Assembly: GCA_965112735.1 (NCBI GenBank)
Contig: OZ218957.1
Span: forward strand, 2,542,001-2,606,000
Source: Phaeosaccion multiseriatum
Lineage: Eukaryota; Ochrophyta, other classes
Direction of reading: 5' to 3'
Length of the DNA: 64,000 nt
The notes under the pieces were generated by a model, which ran no database searches, was not told where the DNA came from, and was given only the letters and a program-made list of their open reading frames with translations. Positions 44,576 to 56,665 of the stretch are shown one piece after another. Positions within the stretch are counted from its first letter, which is position 1; each line of letters opens with the position of its first letter. Made by a program: the position numbers and the translations under genes.

Positions 44576-45461
44576 ATGAAGGCCCCCCTTTTCAAAAATA
44601 AAGCAATAAGGCCCGATCAAAGCTTTTTGATGGATAGCGTGAACGTATCATCAGGACTCTACGGCCCTTCCGCCGTGCATTGTCTGCCGTGCACCATACA
44701 CCACGACGGTATTGCGCCCATCGCCACTTACTTCCGCCCCGAGGGAAAGAGCCAGGGGCGGGCAGAGGGGGAGTCGAAGGAACAGGAGAAGCAGCAGCAG
44801 CAACAGCAGCAGCAACAGCAGCAGCAGGACGAGAATCTTCGGGCTGCTTTCCGGGGGCGAGAACTGATGTGAGTGGGTGGGGTTTCTCCGCCCCCCCCTC
44901 TCTCTTCCTCTCTCTTCCTCTCTCTCCGTGCCTCACCCTTGTTTTTTTCTTTTCTCTCCTGTCTCTTTCTCCCTCTCTGCCTCAATGTGTTCTCTCTGTG
45001 TGTGTGCCTCTCTCTGTGTGTGTTTCTCTCTCTCTATGTGCCTCTGTGCTCTCTCTCTCTCTCTCTTTCTTTCTTTCTCGCTCTCTCTCCCTCTCTCCCT
45101 CTCTCTCCCTCTCTCTCTCTCTCGCTCTCTCTCTCCCTCCTCGCCTCTCCCACACTCCCACCTGTCATCCAGCGGCAAGGAGCGACCCTTACCTCCCAAC
45201 ACGAATGGCATAGTTCTTCAGGAAAGCCGGCGGCCAGAAGCAACTGGCGGCGGTGGAGAGGACGAGTACGGCGATGAAAACCACAACCTCACGCACCATC
45301 AGGCCACCCCTTCTTCTTCGGAGAAGGGCGGGCGGTACTGGGCGGTGGAGAGCTGCTTCGAGAAGACGACTGTGTGGGGGCACGACGCCGAGGCAGACGA
45401 CTCGCCGATGGACCGGGCGCTGCACTGGATGAGCGTGGCCGCTGCCGTGCACGACCCTTAA
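44576..45461 (+). CDS. RNASEH2C: Ribonuclease H2 subunit C, two exons
   Basis: Exons 44576-44868 and 45173-45461 join in phase 2 to give 193 aa, slightly longer than usual because of a Gln run. Family signature: VHCLPCTIHHDGIAPIATYF, then AFRGRELIGKERPLPPNTNG and a C-terminal segment with YWAVESCFEKTTVWGHD. Subunit C is a non-catalytic scaffold that, with subunit B, holds the catalytic A subunit in the enzyme removing ribonucleotides from DNA. It has no active-site residues of its own. The start ATG at 44576 is the first in frame; a second at 44630 (MDSVNVSSG) would also leave the conserved part whole. The intron is mostly CT repeats. Confidence 0.85.
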
Positions 45462-46227
45462 TTACGAATGATAATGTTATCATTTAGGCACCACCTTAAC
45501 AGCACCAAACACCACCAGAGCAACGCACCCGAGCAGCTACGGCACGAGGAGGCACGTGCTGATTGGTGTACCTATAGAGACAGGCACCAAAGCAGACCTC
45601 CTCCAGCCGCCCCACCCTCTGGTCTGTCTTGTATTGAGCTGCAAAGTGCAGGGTACCGTGGGTGGAAAGGTCCACCCCACTTTGCACACTGATGAACTTC
45701 CGCAGTTGAATGTGATTGTTTTGACCTTGGAGTCAGGAAGGTCACTAGAGGGGAGAGAGGGTAGGGAGAAGGGCGGCGTGCGCTGATGCACTGAGGGAGG
45801 TTTGATTGCCTCTCCACTGATGCGTGCAATAGCGCTGTTATCTTATGAGCTGAGAGGGATCGGTTTTCACGCGTCCTGTGCACTCACGGACCTTCTCTAT
45901 GTGTGTGAGTACGGTGCTGGAGTCGACCCCTGACGCACTATCCGCTATCCGCTATCGCCGGCGCCAGCCGGCACGCTCTCCGGTCTCCGCTACCGAGAAT
46001 GTGGGTGCGTCAGGGGTCGACTGGTCGGCCCAATCCACTAACTAATTACAAATTACTCTTAGTAGGCAGACATAGATGGCAGCAGAGGGTGAAAACCCTT
46101 TCCCCTTCCCCCTTCATCTCCCCCCCCCCCGAAGAATAGCAGCACTCAAGCTCTCTTGAATTGGACGAAGGAGGAGCATAAGCTCTGAATAGAGGCTGTC
46201 GAGGCTCGCGTGGAGCGAAGGAGCAGG
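45462..46227. other. Intergenic with a small inverted repeat
   Basis: 45556-45786 has an open frame with CKVQGTVGGKVHPTLHTDEL that I cannot assign and do not call. 45921-46022 is a palindrome: 18-bp arms AGTCGACCCCTGACGCAC (45921-45938) and its complement (46005-46022) enclose GC-rich DNA with an inner CGCCGGCGCCAGCCGGC. It may be a small MITE. The rest is promoter for the next gene. Confidence 0.5.
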
Positions 46228-47922
46228 ATGGGCAAGAGGAGAAGACGCGATGATGACAGCGACAGCTCCAGCAGCGACGGCAATAGCAGCAGCAGCAGCG
46301 AAGAGAGACATAAAAAGAAGTCCCACAAGAAGGAGAAGAAGGACAAGAAGTCCAAGAAGGAGAAGAAATCTAAGAAGGAAAAGAAGCCAAGGAAGGACAG
46401 CAAGGGGGGCAAGGATCGGGAGAGGAGTAAGAGCAGCGGAGGAGGCGGAGGCGGAGGAGGAGGAGGAGGAGCCAAAGATGGGGCATCATGGGCGTCCGTT
46501 ACGACCTCAACACCGCGCACAGTGCCTGAGGACCAGCAGCTGAAGGAGAGCGACTATTTCCTCAAGGCGACGGAGTTCAAGATTTGGCTGTTCCAGGGGA
46601 GGGGCAAGTACTTCGAGGACCTGAGCTCGGACGAGACACACCGCCTCTTCAACGACCGCTTCGCCAAGGATTGGAACAGAGGGTTGCTCGCCGATCGATT
46701 CTACGCCGCCAGCTTCAGCGAGGAGGAGACGACGGCCGCAAAGAAGACGCGGCACAAGTGGGGCTTTGTCAACAAAATGTCCACTAGGGACAAGCTCCTG
46801 TTAGAGAACGCCAACCACTCCGTCAGCCGGAGCACGGAGGCGACGGTCGGAGGAGCAGGAGCACCAGCAGCAGCAGCTGGAGGAGGAGGGATAGGGAGAG
46901 GGGCGATGCTTCCACCCAGGGGTGTGGCCGTGCACGGGCCATCCGGGTCCAAGGCCCAGCGACCAAAGGTGGCTCCTCGCGAGCGGGACGCCTCAGCCGA
47001 TGAGAGGGAGCTGCGAAGAGGGGAGCAGCGCCAGGTGAGACAGCCAGCCAGTCAGTCAGTCAGTCCGTCAGTCAGTCATTGAGTCAGTGAGGGTGGGTGG
47101 GTGGGTGGGTGGGAGGTTCATCACGTGGCTCACCCCCCCCAATCCCCCATACCCACACCTTCCCCACCACCACCACCCACGACCAACCCCCCCTCCACCA
47201 CCCCCCAGGCCAATCTGAAGGTACGCAGGGCCGTTACAGAACATCTTGACGACATTGCCCCTAAAGAGACGGGTCGTCAGGCAGCCCTCGACAAGCGCAA
47301 GGAAGTAGGCAGCCGGACACACGGAGCAGCCAACGACAGGGAAGCAGCGAGGGATGGGCTGGCCTTGTCTGAGAAGATCACCATGGGAGGGGTGAGTGAG
47401 TGAGTGAGTGAGTGAGTGAGTGAGTGAGTGAGTGAGTGAGTGAGTGAGTGAGTGAGTGAGAGTGAGATTGCGAGGTTGAGGGGAGGAGTGAGTGAGTGAG
47501 TGAGAGAGTGCGAGGGTGAGCATGGTGGGAGGGTGGGGTGAGTTAGGAGTGGTGGGTTCTGTGTTGATAGGTAAGAAGAAAGACCTTATGCGCCATTTTG
47601 CTTGGCGCCTCGGGCTACTCCTTCCTTGTTCCTTTGCTTTGTTCTCCATCCCCTCTCTCACCTCTGCTCTCCTCTGCTACAACAATGCAATGAACAAACA
47701 TTACGACACACACACACATCGCACATCACCATGCAGGGAGACTCCTACCAAGAGGCGGTGGCCAAGCAGCGCATGCGGCAGTCCCGCAAAGAGGGCGCCA
47801 AGGAGGACCGAATGGCGATGCTCAGGCAGAAGGAGGAGGATAAGAGGGCCGCCTTTATGAAGCAGATGGGCCTGCAGCCTGGCCAGAAGGTGCAGATGAA
47901 GCCCCGCCCGGAGACAGGATGA
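46228..47922 (+). CDS. SCI1-like basic protein, three exons
   Basis: Exons 46228-47034, 47209-47391 and 47737-47922, all phase 0, give 391 aa. The start is the ATG at 46228 (MGKRRRRDDDSDSSSSDG). A Lys/Glu/Ser-rich nuclear-localisation-like stretch and a Gly run precede the conserved core: ESDYFLKATEFKIWLFQGRG, YFEDLSSDETHRLFNDRFAK, DWNRGLLADRFY. The core and the later RRAVTEHLDDIAPKETGRQA and GDSYQEAVAKQRMRQSRKEG blocks match the eukaryotic family that includes plant style cell-cycle inhibitor 1 and fungal SR-like proteins. Members are small nuclear proteins; a link to splicing or cell cycle is suggested in plants, but the mechanism is unknown. Intron 2 begins with a pure GTGA array growing out of its splice donor. 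Confidence 0.75.
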
Positions 47923-49047
47923 CGATACGTGATGTGTTACGTAAGAAGTTGGAGGTGAGGAGAGCGTAGGTGGGTAAGGGGCGTGGGAAGGGGGAGAGGG
48001 AGTGAAGACGCTCAAGGCAGAAAGAAGAGGAGGGCATTGTGGATGAAAGGAGTGGACTAGTGAGTGGATGTCCAAGCTCCTCTGCCCTTCTCTCTCTCCC
48101 TCTCTCCCTCCCTGCTGCTGGTGTGCTGCTCTTGGTTTGCTTTGCTCTCTCTGGGGGGGAGGGCTAAGGCAGGGGGGTACCCTCTGAACGGGCTCTCGAG
48201 GAGCCCGTCTTTAAACTCAATGGTATGAAACCAAGTTCTGACGCTGACAATCAACGGAGACTTTCCCTCTGGCCCGTGCCTTTGCAACTGCTGCATCACC
48301 ACCTGCTGCGGCTCTTCTTCCTGCTGAGGACCCAGCAGAGGGATCCCGTCCATACAGCGCCACGGCAGCAACAGCAGCGTATAACCAACTGCTGCTGCTG
48401 CTGCTGCTGCTGCTGCCTGCCCCATGTGGCTGGGACAAGGGTGGGGAGGAAGAGCAACAGCCTCCAGTAATAGAATTGGAGCACAACAGCGATTGGTTTG
48501 GTAGTCGGTCGTAACAGTAAGCGGTATTTTCGAGTGGGTGAATTCGTTCATTCATCGTATTCCTTGCTGAGGAGGAAGGCTGCAAGAGATCGGCCTTCCT
48601 TACTGTATTACGCCTATCTCTTCTACTCCGCCGTGTATGGTAGTGTCTTGTCACACTCTCCTCTTTCCTTTTTGGGTCCAGCACTACCCCCAGCAGAAGT
48701 ATCATTCCCTCCCCAAATTAAGTCCGTCCACCCGCCCTGACTCATCTCCGCGTCTCCCCTCCGTGATATCCGTCCTGCCGCTGCAGCAGTAGCACCAAGC
48801 AGCAGCAGTAAGCAGCAGCGCCTAGCTCCAGATCGACGACCCTGACATGTTGACCCCGCGCCAAAGCCAAAGCCTCACAGGAGCCCCCTCTCAAACCCCC
48901 ACAGCAGTAGCATCGTAGTAGAGCAACGATCCATCCGCAATCATCCCAAAAATCGGACATATCCAAGCTCCATCGCACGCAGCTTACCGTTCTCTGCGTG
49001 TGCCCGACCAACGCCCTCCTCCCCTCCCCCTCCAGATCTTCCCATCT
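47923..49047. other. Intergenic between convergent SCI1-like and Sm D1 genes
   Basis: A minus-strand frame at 48551-48057 contains VVMQQLQRHGPEGKSPLIVS and RTWFHTIEFKDGLLESPFRG, which look coding, after a (GCA)n Ala run. It could be a terminal exon, but I found no partner exon or family. Another minus frame at 49011-48742 is Cys-rich over CAG repeats and is probably a shadow. Confidence 0.3.
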
Positions 49048-49425
49048 TTACATACGGCCTCTACCTCTGCTCGATCCCCTTCCTCGCATACCCCTTCCTC
49101 TCCCGCGCCCCCTGCCCCCCGCTGCTCCTCGCCCTGCTCCCGCCTTGCCTGCTGCTGGCGCCTTTTGTTTTGGCCCGTCATCGATGAGAAGCTGGTCAAG
49201 GTTCAGACTATCGGCTAATATATAACAGCGGATGTTGTTCCCTCGGATGCTTAGGCTGTCGTAGTGCACCGTGCTCTTGCCCTTCGGAGTCACCTTGACG
49301 TTCTTTAGGTGAGTGTTCATCGACACATCCACCCCTGCCACCGTTCCCGTCACCGTGCTGCCGTTCTTAAGTTCGATTGTCACCGTCTCTGTGTTCAGCT
49401 TCATCAAGAAGCGAACGAGCTTCAT
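49048..49425 (-). CDS. SNRPD1: Small nuclear ribonucleoprotein Sm D1
   Basis: An intronless 125-aa frame. The Sm1 motif is [20 protein letters not shown] followed by [20 protein letters not shown]; the Sm2 motif is [17 protein letters not shown]. Both are nearly identical to Sm D1 of animals and plants. The C-terminus is the expected GR/RG tail ([16 protein letters not shown]), normally a site of symmetric arginine methylation. The protein is part of the heptameric Sm ring on spliceosomal snRNAs. The usual length is about 115-120 aa. Almost every gene in this window is intron-rich, so a single-exon Sm D1 is slightly notable. Confidence 0.97.
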   Translation of the reverse strand: MKLVRFLMKLNTETVTIELKNGSTVTGTVAGVDVSMNTHLKNVKVTPKGKSTVHYDSLSIRGNNIRCYILADSLNLDQLLIDDGPKQKAPAAGKAGAGRGAAGGRGRGRGRGMRGRGSSRGRGRM

Positions 49426-50640
49426 GGTGACTGTTCTATGCTACGACGACTGCTGCTGCTGCTACTCCGTCTGCCTGGGTGCTGTGGAGGGACGCCTCGA
49501 CAGCCCCAAAGCCTGGGCGTGCCCTTGCTCCGGTGAGACACAGCGGATACAGAAAAAACGGTGTATAGCTCGATCAAGCCGTGGTGATGAGTTGCTGGCA
49601 ACAAGAAGAGCAAGCTGTGTAGCACACAGAGAAAATGCAAAAGCTTATAAACGCTGCAGCGACTTCTCCCTCTCGATCAAGGAATCTCCAGGGGGGGGGA
49701 TAAATCGATCTCGACATTAGAATCGACCTCGCAATTTCCTCCTCTTCTCCTCCTCCTTCTTCTCTCTATTACTTACTCTGCTGTGGCCGCATTCAAGCAG
49801 CACACAGCACGCACGCATCCACACCCCCACACCCTCGTCCTCGGGAGTGGCATGGTATCACATCAACCCACCCCCCCCCTCCGCTTCTATCAATTATAGT
49901 ATCGACTGATCATCTGCTAGTGCAAGCTGTTATCGTACTTCTCATCGTATCGCTATACCGTACAACTAGAAGAAGGGACCTGTAACCGTCCCCCCTCCCC
50001 TCCCCTGCTCTCCCACCTCTTCGCGGTCCACCCTCCCACCCCACCCGGCCATGTACAGATGGTGTCGATGCCGCCTCGGGTTTGGGTACGGTAGGTCCGT
50101 GGGTGGGTAGGTAGTTGGACAGGTGGATAGGTAAGAAGGTGGGTAGGTTATTCGGTGGGTTGGTACTATTCATTCAGGCCGTTGATTGCCCTCTATTTTT
50201 TTGCCTTCTTCGCCACGGGCTCTGCTTCTTTCTCTGCCGGGGAGCGACGGATACACGAAACACACACACGAGGCAGTCGGCAATCAGGTATGCAGGCAAA
50301 AGTGTGAAGAGTCAGTACTGTGCTGCAGAAGGTGAGAGAGGGACAGACCTCGGGACATAGACCGCGATACAGATATACATATACAGAGTGAGAGAGCCAG
50401 GGGGGGAGAGAGATATATAGAGGTAGGGAAAGAGAGATAGAGACAGAGAGAGAGAGAAAGAAAGAGAGAAAAGAACGAGAGAGAGATGATGCAAGGGCTG
50501 GTAGCGAACGAACCCACTACTGTGAGGCCGTGTGACAGTGACTGCTTGTGCGTGTGACATGTGCATGTATATGCATGCGCCTGTGCGTGTGTGTATATGT
50601 GTGTATATGTGTGTGTGTGTGTGTATGTGTGTGTGTGTGT

Positions 50641-50676
<36 letters not shown>

Positions 50677-50696
50677 CCTCCCTCACTACTCCTTGC
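49426..50696. other. Intergenic between Sm D1 and asparagine synthetase 3' end
   Basis: 5' flank of Sm D1, then GA/GT-rich DNA (50400-50500, 50580-50675). No gene or RNA supported; a plus-strand frame at 49313-49720 is antisense to Sm D1. Confidence 0.4.
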
Positions 50697-53600
50697 TCAC
50701 TCACCGGCGGTTGTAAAGTCTGCGCTGTATGCCTGGTCGTGCACCCCCGCCACGGCACGGCCCGAGCAGTCTGAGCAGGCAGATAGGAAGGCAGGCAGAT
50801 AGGAAGGCAGGCAGATAGGTAGGCAGGCAGATAGGTAGGCAGGCAGATAGGAAGGCAGGCAGATAGGTAGGCAGGCAGATGGGAAGGCAGGCAGATAGGA
50901 AGGCAGGCAGATAGGTAGGCAGGCAGATAGGAAGGCAGGCAGATAGGTAGGCAGGCAGATAGGTAGGCAGGCAGATAGGAAGGCAGGCAGATAGGTAGGC
51001 AGGCAGATAGGTAGGCAGGCAGATAGGTAGGCAGGCAGATAGGAAGGCAGGCAGATAGGTAGGCAGGCAGGTAGGTAGGCAGGCAGATAGGTAGGCAGGC
51101 AGATAGGTAGGCAGGCAGATAGGTAGGCAGGCAGATGGGTAGGCAGGCAGATAGGTAGGCAGGCAGATAGGTAGGCAGGCAGATAGGTAGGCAGGCAGAT
51201 AGGTAGGCAGGCAGATAGGTAGGCAGGCAGATAGGTAGGCAGGCAGATAGGTAGGCAGGCAGATAGGTAGGCAGGCAGATAGGTAGGCAGGCAGATAGGA
51301 AGGCAGGCAGATAGGTAGGCAGGCAGATAGGTAGGCAGGCAGATAGGAAGGCAGGCAGATAGGTAGGCAGGCAGATAGGTAGGCAGGCAGATGGGTAGGC
51401 AGGCAGATAGGTAGGCAGGCAGATAGGAAGGCAGGCAGATAGGTAGGCAGGCAGATAGGTAGGCAGGCAGATAGGTAGGCAGGCAGATAGGTAGGCAGGC
51501 AGATAGGTAGGCAGGCAGATAGGTAGGCAGGCAGATAGGTAGGCAGGCAGATAGGAAGGCAGGCAGATAGGTAGGCAGGCAGATAGGTAGGCAGGCAGAT
51601 AGGAAGGCAGGCAGATAGGTAGGCAGGCAGATAGGTAGGCAGGCAGATGGGTAGGCAGGCAGATAGGTAGGCAGGCAGATAGGAAGGCAGGCAGATAGGT
51701 AGGCAGGCAGATAGGTAGGCAGGCAGATAGGTAGGCAGGCAGATAGGTAGGCAGGCAGATAGGTAGGCAGGCAGATAGGTAGGCAGGCAGATAGGTAGGC
51801 AGGCAGATAGGTAGGCAGGCAGATAGGTAGGCAGGCAGATAGGTAGGCAGGCAGATAGGTAGGCAGGCAGATAGGTAGGCAGGCAGATAGGTAGGCAGGC
51901 AGATAGGTAGGCAGGCAGATAGGTAGGCAGGCAGATAGGTAGGCAGGCAGATAGGTAGGCAGGCAGATAGGTAGGCAGGCAGATAGGAAGGCAGGCAGAT
52001 AGGTAGGCAGGCAGATAGGTAGGCAGGCAGATGGGTAGGCAGGCAGATAGGTAGGCAGGCAGATAGGAAGGCAGGCAGATAGGTAGGCAGGCAGATAGGT
52101 AGGCAGGCAGATAGGTAGGCAGGCAGATAGGTAGGCAGGCAGATAGGTAGGCAGGCAGATAGGTAGGCAGGCAGATAGGTAGGCAGGCAGATAGGTAGGC
52201 AGGCAGATAGGTAGGCAGGCAGATAGGTAGGCAGGCAGATAGGAAGGCAGGCAGATAGGTAGGCAGGCAGATAGGTAGGCAGGCAGATAGGAAGGCAGGC
52301 AGATAGGTAGGCAGGCAGATAGGTAGGCAGGCAGATGGGTAGGCAGGCAGATAGGTAGGCAGGCAGATAGGTAGGCAGGCAGATAGGTAGGCAGGCAGAT
52401 AGGTAGGCAGGCAGATAGGTAGGCAGGCAGATAGGTAGGCAGGCAGATAGGTAGGCAGGCAGATAGGTAGGCAGGCAGATAGGTAGGCAGGCAGATAGGT
52501 AGGCAGGCAGATAGGTAGGCAGGCAGATAGGAAGGCAGGCAGATAGGTAGGCAGGCAGATAGGTAGGCAGGCAGATGGGTAGGCAGGCAGATAGGTAGGC
52601 AGGCAGATAGGAAGGCAGGCAGATAGGTAGGCAGGCAGATAGGTAGGCAGGCAGATAGGTAGGCAGGCAGATAGGTAGGCAGGCAGATAGGTAGGCAGGC
52701 AGATAGGTAGGCAGGCAGATAGGTAGGCAGGCAGATAGGTAGGCAGGCAGATAGGTAGGCAGGCAGATAGGTAGGCAGGCAGATAGGTAGGCAGGCAGAT
52801 AGGTAGGCAGGCAGATAGGTAGGCAGGCAGATAGGTAGGCAGGCAGATAGGTAGGCAGGCAGATAGGTAGGCAGGCAGATAGGTAGGCAGGCAGATAGGT
52901 AGGCAGGCAGATAGGTAGGCAGGCAGATAGGTAGGCAGGCAGATAGGTAGGCAGGCAGATAGGTAGGCAGGCAGATAGGAAGGCAGGCAGATAGGTAGGC
53001 AGGCAGATAGGTAGGCAGGCAGATAGGAAGGCAGGCAGATAGGTAGGCAGGCAGATAGGTAGGCAGGCAGATGGGTAGGCAGGCAGATAGGTAGGCAGGC
53101 AGATAGGAAGGCAGGCAGATAGGTAGGCAGGCAGATAGGTAGGCAGGCAGATAGGAAGGCAGGCAGATAGGTAGGCAGGCAGATAGGTAGGCAGGCAGAT
53201 AGGAAGGCAGGCAGATAGGTAGGCAGGCAGATAGGTAGGCAGGCAGATGGGTAGGCAGGCAGATAGGTAGGCAGGCAGATAGGAAGGCAGGCAGATAGGT
53301 AGGCAGGCAGATAGGTAGGCAGGCAGATAGGTAGGCAGGCAGATAGGTAGGCAGGCAGATAGGTAGGCAGGCAGATAGGTAGGCAGGCAGATAGGTAGGC
53401 AGGCAGATAGGTAGGCAGGCAGATAGGTAGGCAGGCAGATAGGTAGGCAGGCAGATAGGTAGGCAGGCAGATAGGTAGGCAGGCAGATAGGTAGGCAGGC
53501 AGATAGGTAGGCAGGCAGATAGGTAGGCAGGCAGATAGGAAGGCAGGCAGATAGGTAGGCAGGCAGATAGGTAGGCAGGCAGATGGGTAGGCAGGCAGAT

Positions 53601-56600
53601 AGGTAGGCAGGCAGATAGGTAGGCAGGCAGATAGGTAGGCAGGCAGATAGGTAGGCAGGCAGATAGGTAGGCAGGCAGATAGGTAGGCAGGCAGATAGGT
53701 AGGCAGGCAGATAGGTAGGCAGGCAGATAGGTAGGCAGGCAGATAGGTAGGCAGGCAGATAGGTAGGCAGGCAGATAGGTAGGCAGGCAGATAGGTAGGC
53801 AGGCAGATAGGTAGGCAGGCAGATAGGAAGGCAGGCAGATAGGTAGGCAGGCAGATAGGTAGGCAGGCAGATAGGAAGGCAGGCAGATAGGTAGGCAGGC
53901 AGATAGGTAGGCAGGCAGATGGGTAGGCAGGCAGATAGGTAGGCAGGCAGATAGGAAGGCAGGCAGATAGGTAGGCAGGCAGATAGGTAGGCAGGCAGAT
54001 AGGTAGGCAGGCAGATAGGTAGGCAGGCAGATAGGTAGGCAGGCAGATGGGTAGGCAGGCAGATAGGTAGGCAGGCAGATAGGAAGGCAGGCAGATAGGT
54101 AGGCAGGCAGATAGGTAGGCAGGCAGATAGGTAGGCAGGCAGATAGGTAGGCAGGCAGACCACAAGCAAGGGGGTGGGAGGGAGGCGTTGAGCAAAGGAG
54201 CAAGCACGGAGCGGAGCAGCAGAAGCGTGTGCGTGTTTGTACGCCATTTCTCATGCACGCACACGCACACACACAATCCTACTCACACACACCCATTCAC
54301 AAATACACACATTCACACACACACGCACATACACACACGCACACACACAATCCTCCATTCACAAATACACACATTCACACACACACGCACATACACACAC
54401 GCACACGCACACGCACACACACACACACACATACACACACGCACACACAAACGCCCTTCCCACCTGCTCTGCCCTGGAAGGACTCGTCCCATGCGATGGC
54501 TCGTGCCGTGCTGCAGGCGATGGAGGGCCCACCGGGGACGGTGTTGGCGGCTACAGGCCCAGGGTAGAACTCCTCGAAGTACCTGGTGTCAGGAAAGGAG
54601 GGAGTGGGGAGGGAGGGAGGGAGAGAGGGAGGGGGGGTGAGAAAGGAGGGAAGGAAGGCGCCATAGGGAAGGCACCGTACGGCACGGCATCCATCCTCAT
54701 TACTCACTGACACGGACGTACACTCACAGTCCTGGCGCCCATCCATTTACTGTCCTGACACTCATTCACTCACTGTCCCGACACCCACCCACTCCCTGTC
54801 CTGACACCACTGACTCACATGCGGTACAGATAGGCCTCCTTGGTGCCGGGGGGGTTGTCGGGGAAGCGGTGGGTGCGAGACTCGAACATGGTGTCCGTTA
54901 CGTGCTGCACATCCCACGCGAGGGAGAGAAGGAGGAAGGGCGAGAGAGAGAGAGAGAGACAGAGGGAGAAGGGATGGAAGGCAAGTCAGGCCACAGAGCG
55001 AGAGAGAAGGGATGGAAAGCACGTCAGGCCAGGTGTGCTACTACCTTCCCACACGCGGGATAAGAGAGAGCATACGATTCACCCACCCACTCACTCACTC
55101 ACTCACCCACCCACTCCCTCACTCCCTCCCCCCTCCCCTCACTCACCGCCTCCGCATTGTCTCTGAGCGCGTCGATCCATCCGTAGCCCACCCCGTCTGA
55201 GAACTGCTCCTTCTGCCGCCAGAGGATGTGGTCGGGTAGGTAGGGGTCTCCAGGCTCGTCAAAGGCCTTCCTGATGATATACTTCTCGATGCGGCCCTTC
55301 TCCTGTTGGTCATACAGAGGAGGGAAGGAGGGAGGGAGGGAGGGAGGGAGGGAGGGAGGGAGGGAGAGAGAGAGAGAGGGAGAGAGAGGGAGGGAGGAAG
55401 GGAGGGAGGGAGAGAGGGAGGGAGGGAGGGAGGGAGGGGAGGAGGAGGGGAGGGAGGGAGGGGAGGAGGAGAGAGGGGGAATGGAACAAGAGAGGAGTGA
55501 GAAAGAAGAGAGGGGATGGCTTCAAGGGGAGGGAAAGAGAGCAAAGGGATCGATATCTACTACAACCACAACCACAAACACTAACCATTACGTAACGTTA
55601 CGGAAAAAATCGAATCGCTCGACATACCTTGTCGATCATCTTCTCCTTGGCGTCGATCTGCATGGCCACGTCAAGGAAGTCCTGATCAAGGAAGGGCGTC
55701 CTCGCCTCTACGCCCCACGCACTCGTACTCTTGTTGGCCCGCAGGCAGTCGAACTGGTGCAGTGCTGACACCTTGTCCCTGGGGGGGAGGGGGTGTGGGT
55801 GGGGTGGGTGTGGGTGTGTGGGTGTGGGTGTGACAAAGGTGCGCGAAGGGGAGGAGCCAAACTAAACTCCCTGATGTGACAACTCTCTTTCTCTCTCTCT
55901 GTCCTTACATTCTCTGTGTCCGTCCTGACACACATATACTCTCTCTCTCTCTGCGTCCTGACACTCTTCTACCTACCCCTGTCCTGACACCCTTCACTCA
56001 CTCACCTCGTCTCCTCGAAGAACTCTGTGGGGTTGGGGGCCTTGTGGAAGTACAAGTAGCCGCCGAAGATCTGCAGGCATATGGACATGCGGGCAGGAGG
56101 GCATACGGGTATGGCAGAGGAAGGGAGGGAGAGGGAGAGAGAGGGAGAGAGAGATACATGAGGAAGGAGGAATGAACACCCCATATGCTGCCACGACGAC
56201 ACCTTTAACAGCCCACACTTCCCGACTCACTCACTCACTCACGTACTCCATCCCCCTCTCGCTCCCTCCCTCCCTCTCTCCCTCACCTCGTCCGCCCCCT
56301 CCCCGCTGAGCACCATCTTCATCCCGCAGGCCTTGATCTTCCTGCTCATGAGGAACATGGCAGTGGCGGCTCTGATTGTCGTGACATCATAAGTCTCAAT
56401 GTGATGAATCACCTCCTTTAGGGCATCAAGGCCCTCTTGGATGGTGTATGTGAAGCTGTGGAGGGAGGGGGAAGGGAGGGGAAGAGGAGGGGAGGGGAGC
56501 CGAGAAAAGAAGGGGAGCGAGGGAGGGAGGTGAGGGAGTGAGAGAGAGAGAGAGAGAGAAGAGAGGAAGGAAGAGTCTAACCAACCAATCAACCCACCAA

Positions 56601-56633
56601 TCAACCAGCCAACCAACCAACCAACCAGCCAGC

Positions 56634-56665
<32 letters not shown>

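Noticed and set aside
50775-54160. CRISPR-like array
   Set aside because: Units are directly tandem with no unique spacers, and the context is eukaryotic.
50312-54276. Three overlapping minus-strand ORFs of 1191-1311 codons ([16 protein letters not shown] repeats)
   Set aside because: Open-frame artefact of a 16-bp repeat. The array lies in an ASNS intron, and the true last exon (50770-50697) happens to be in frame with one of them.
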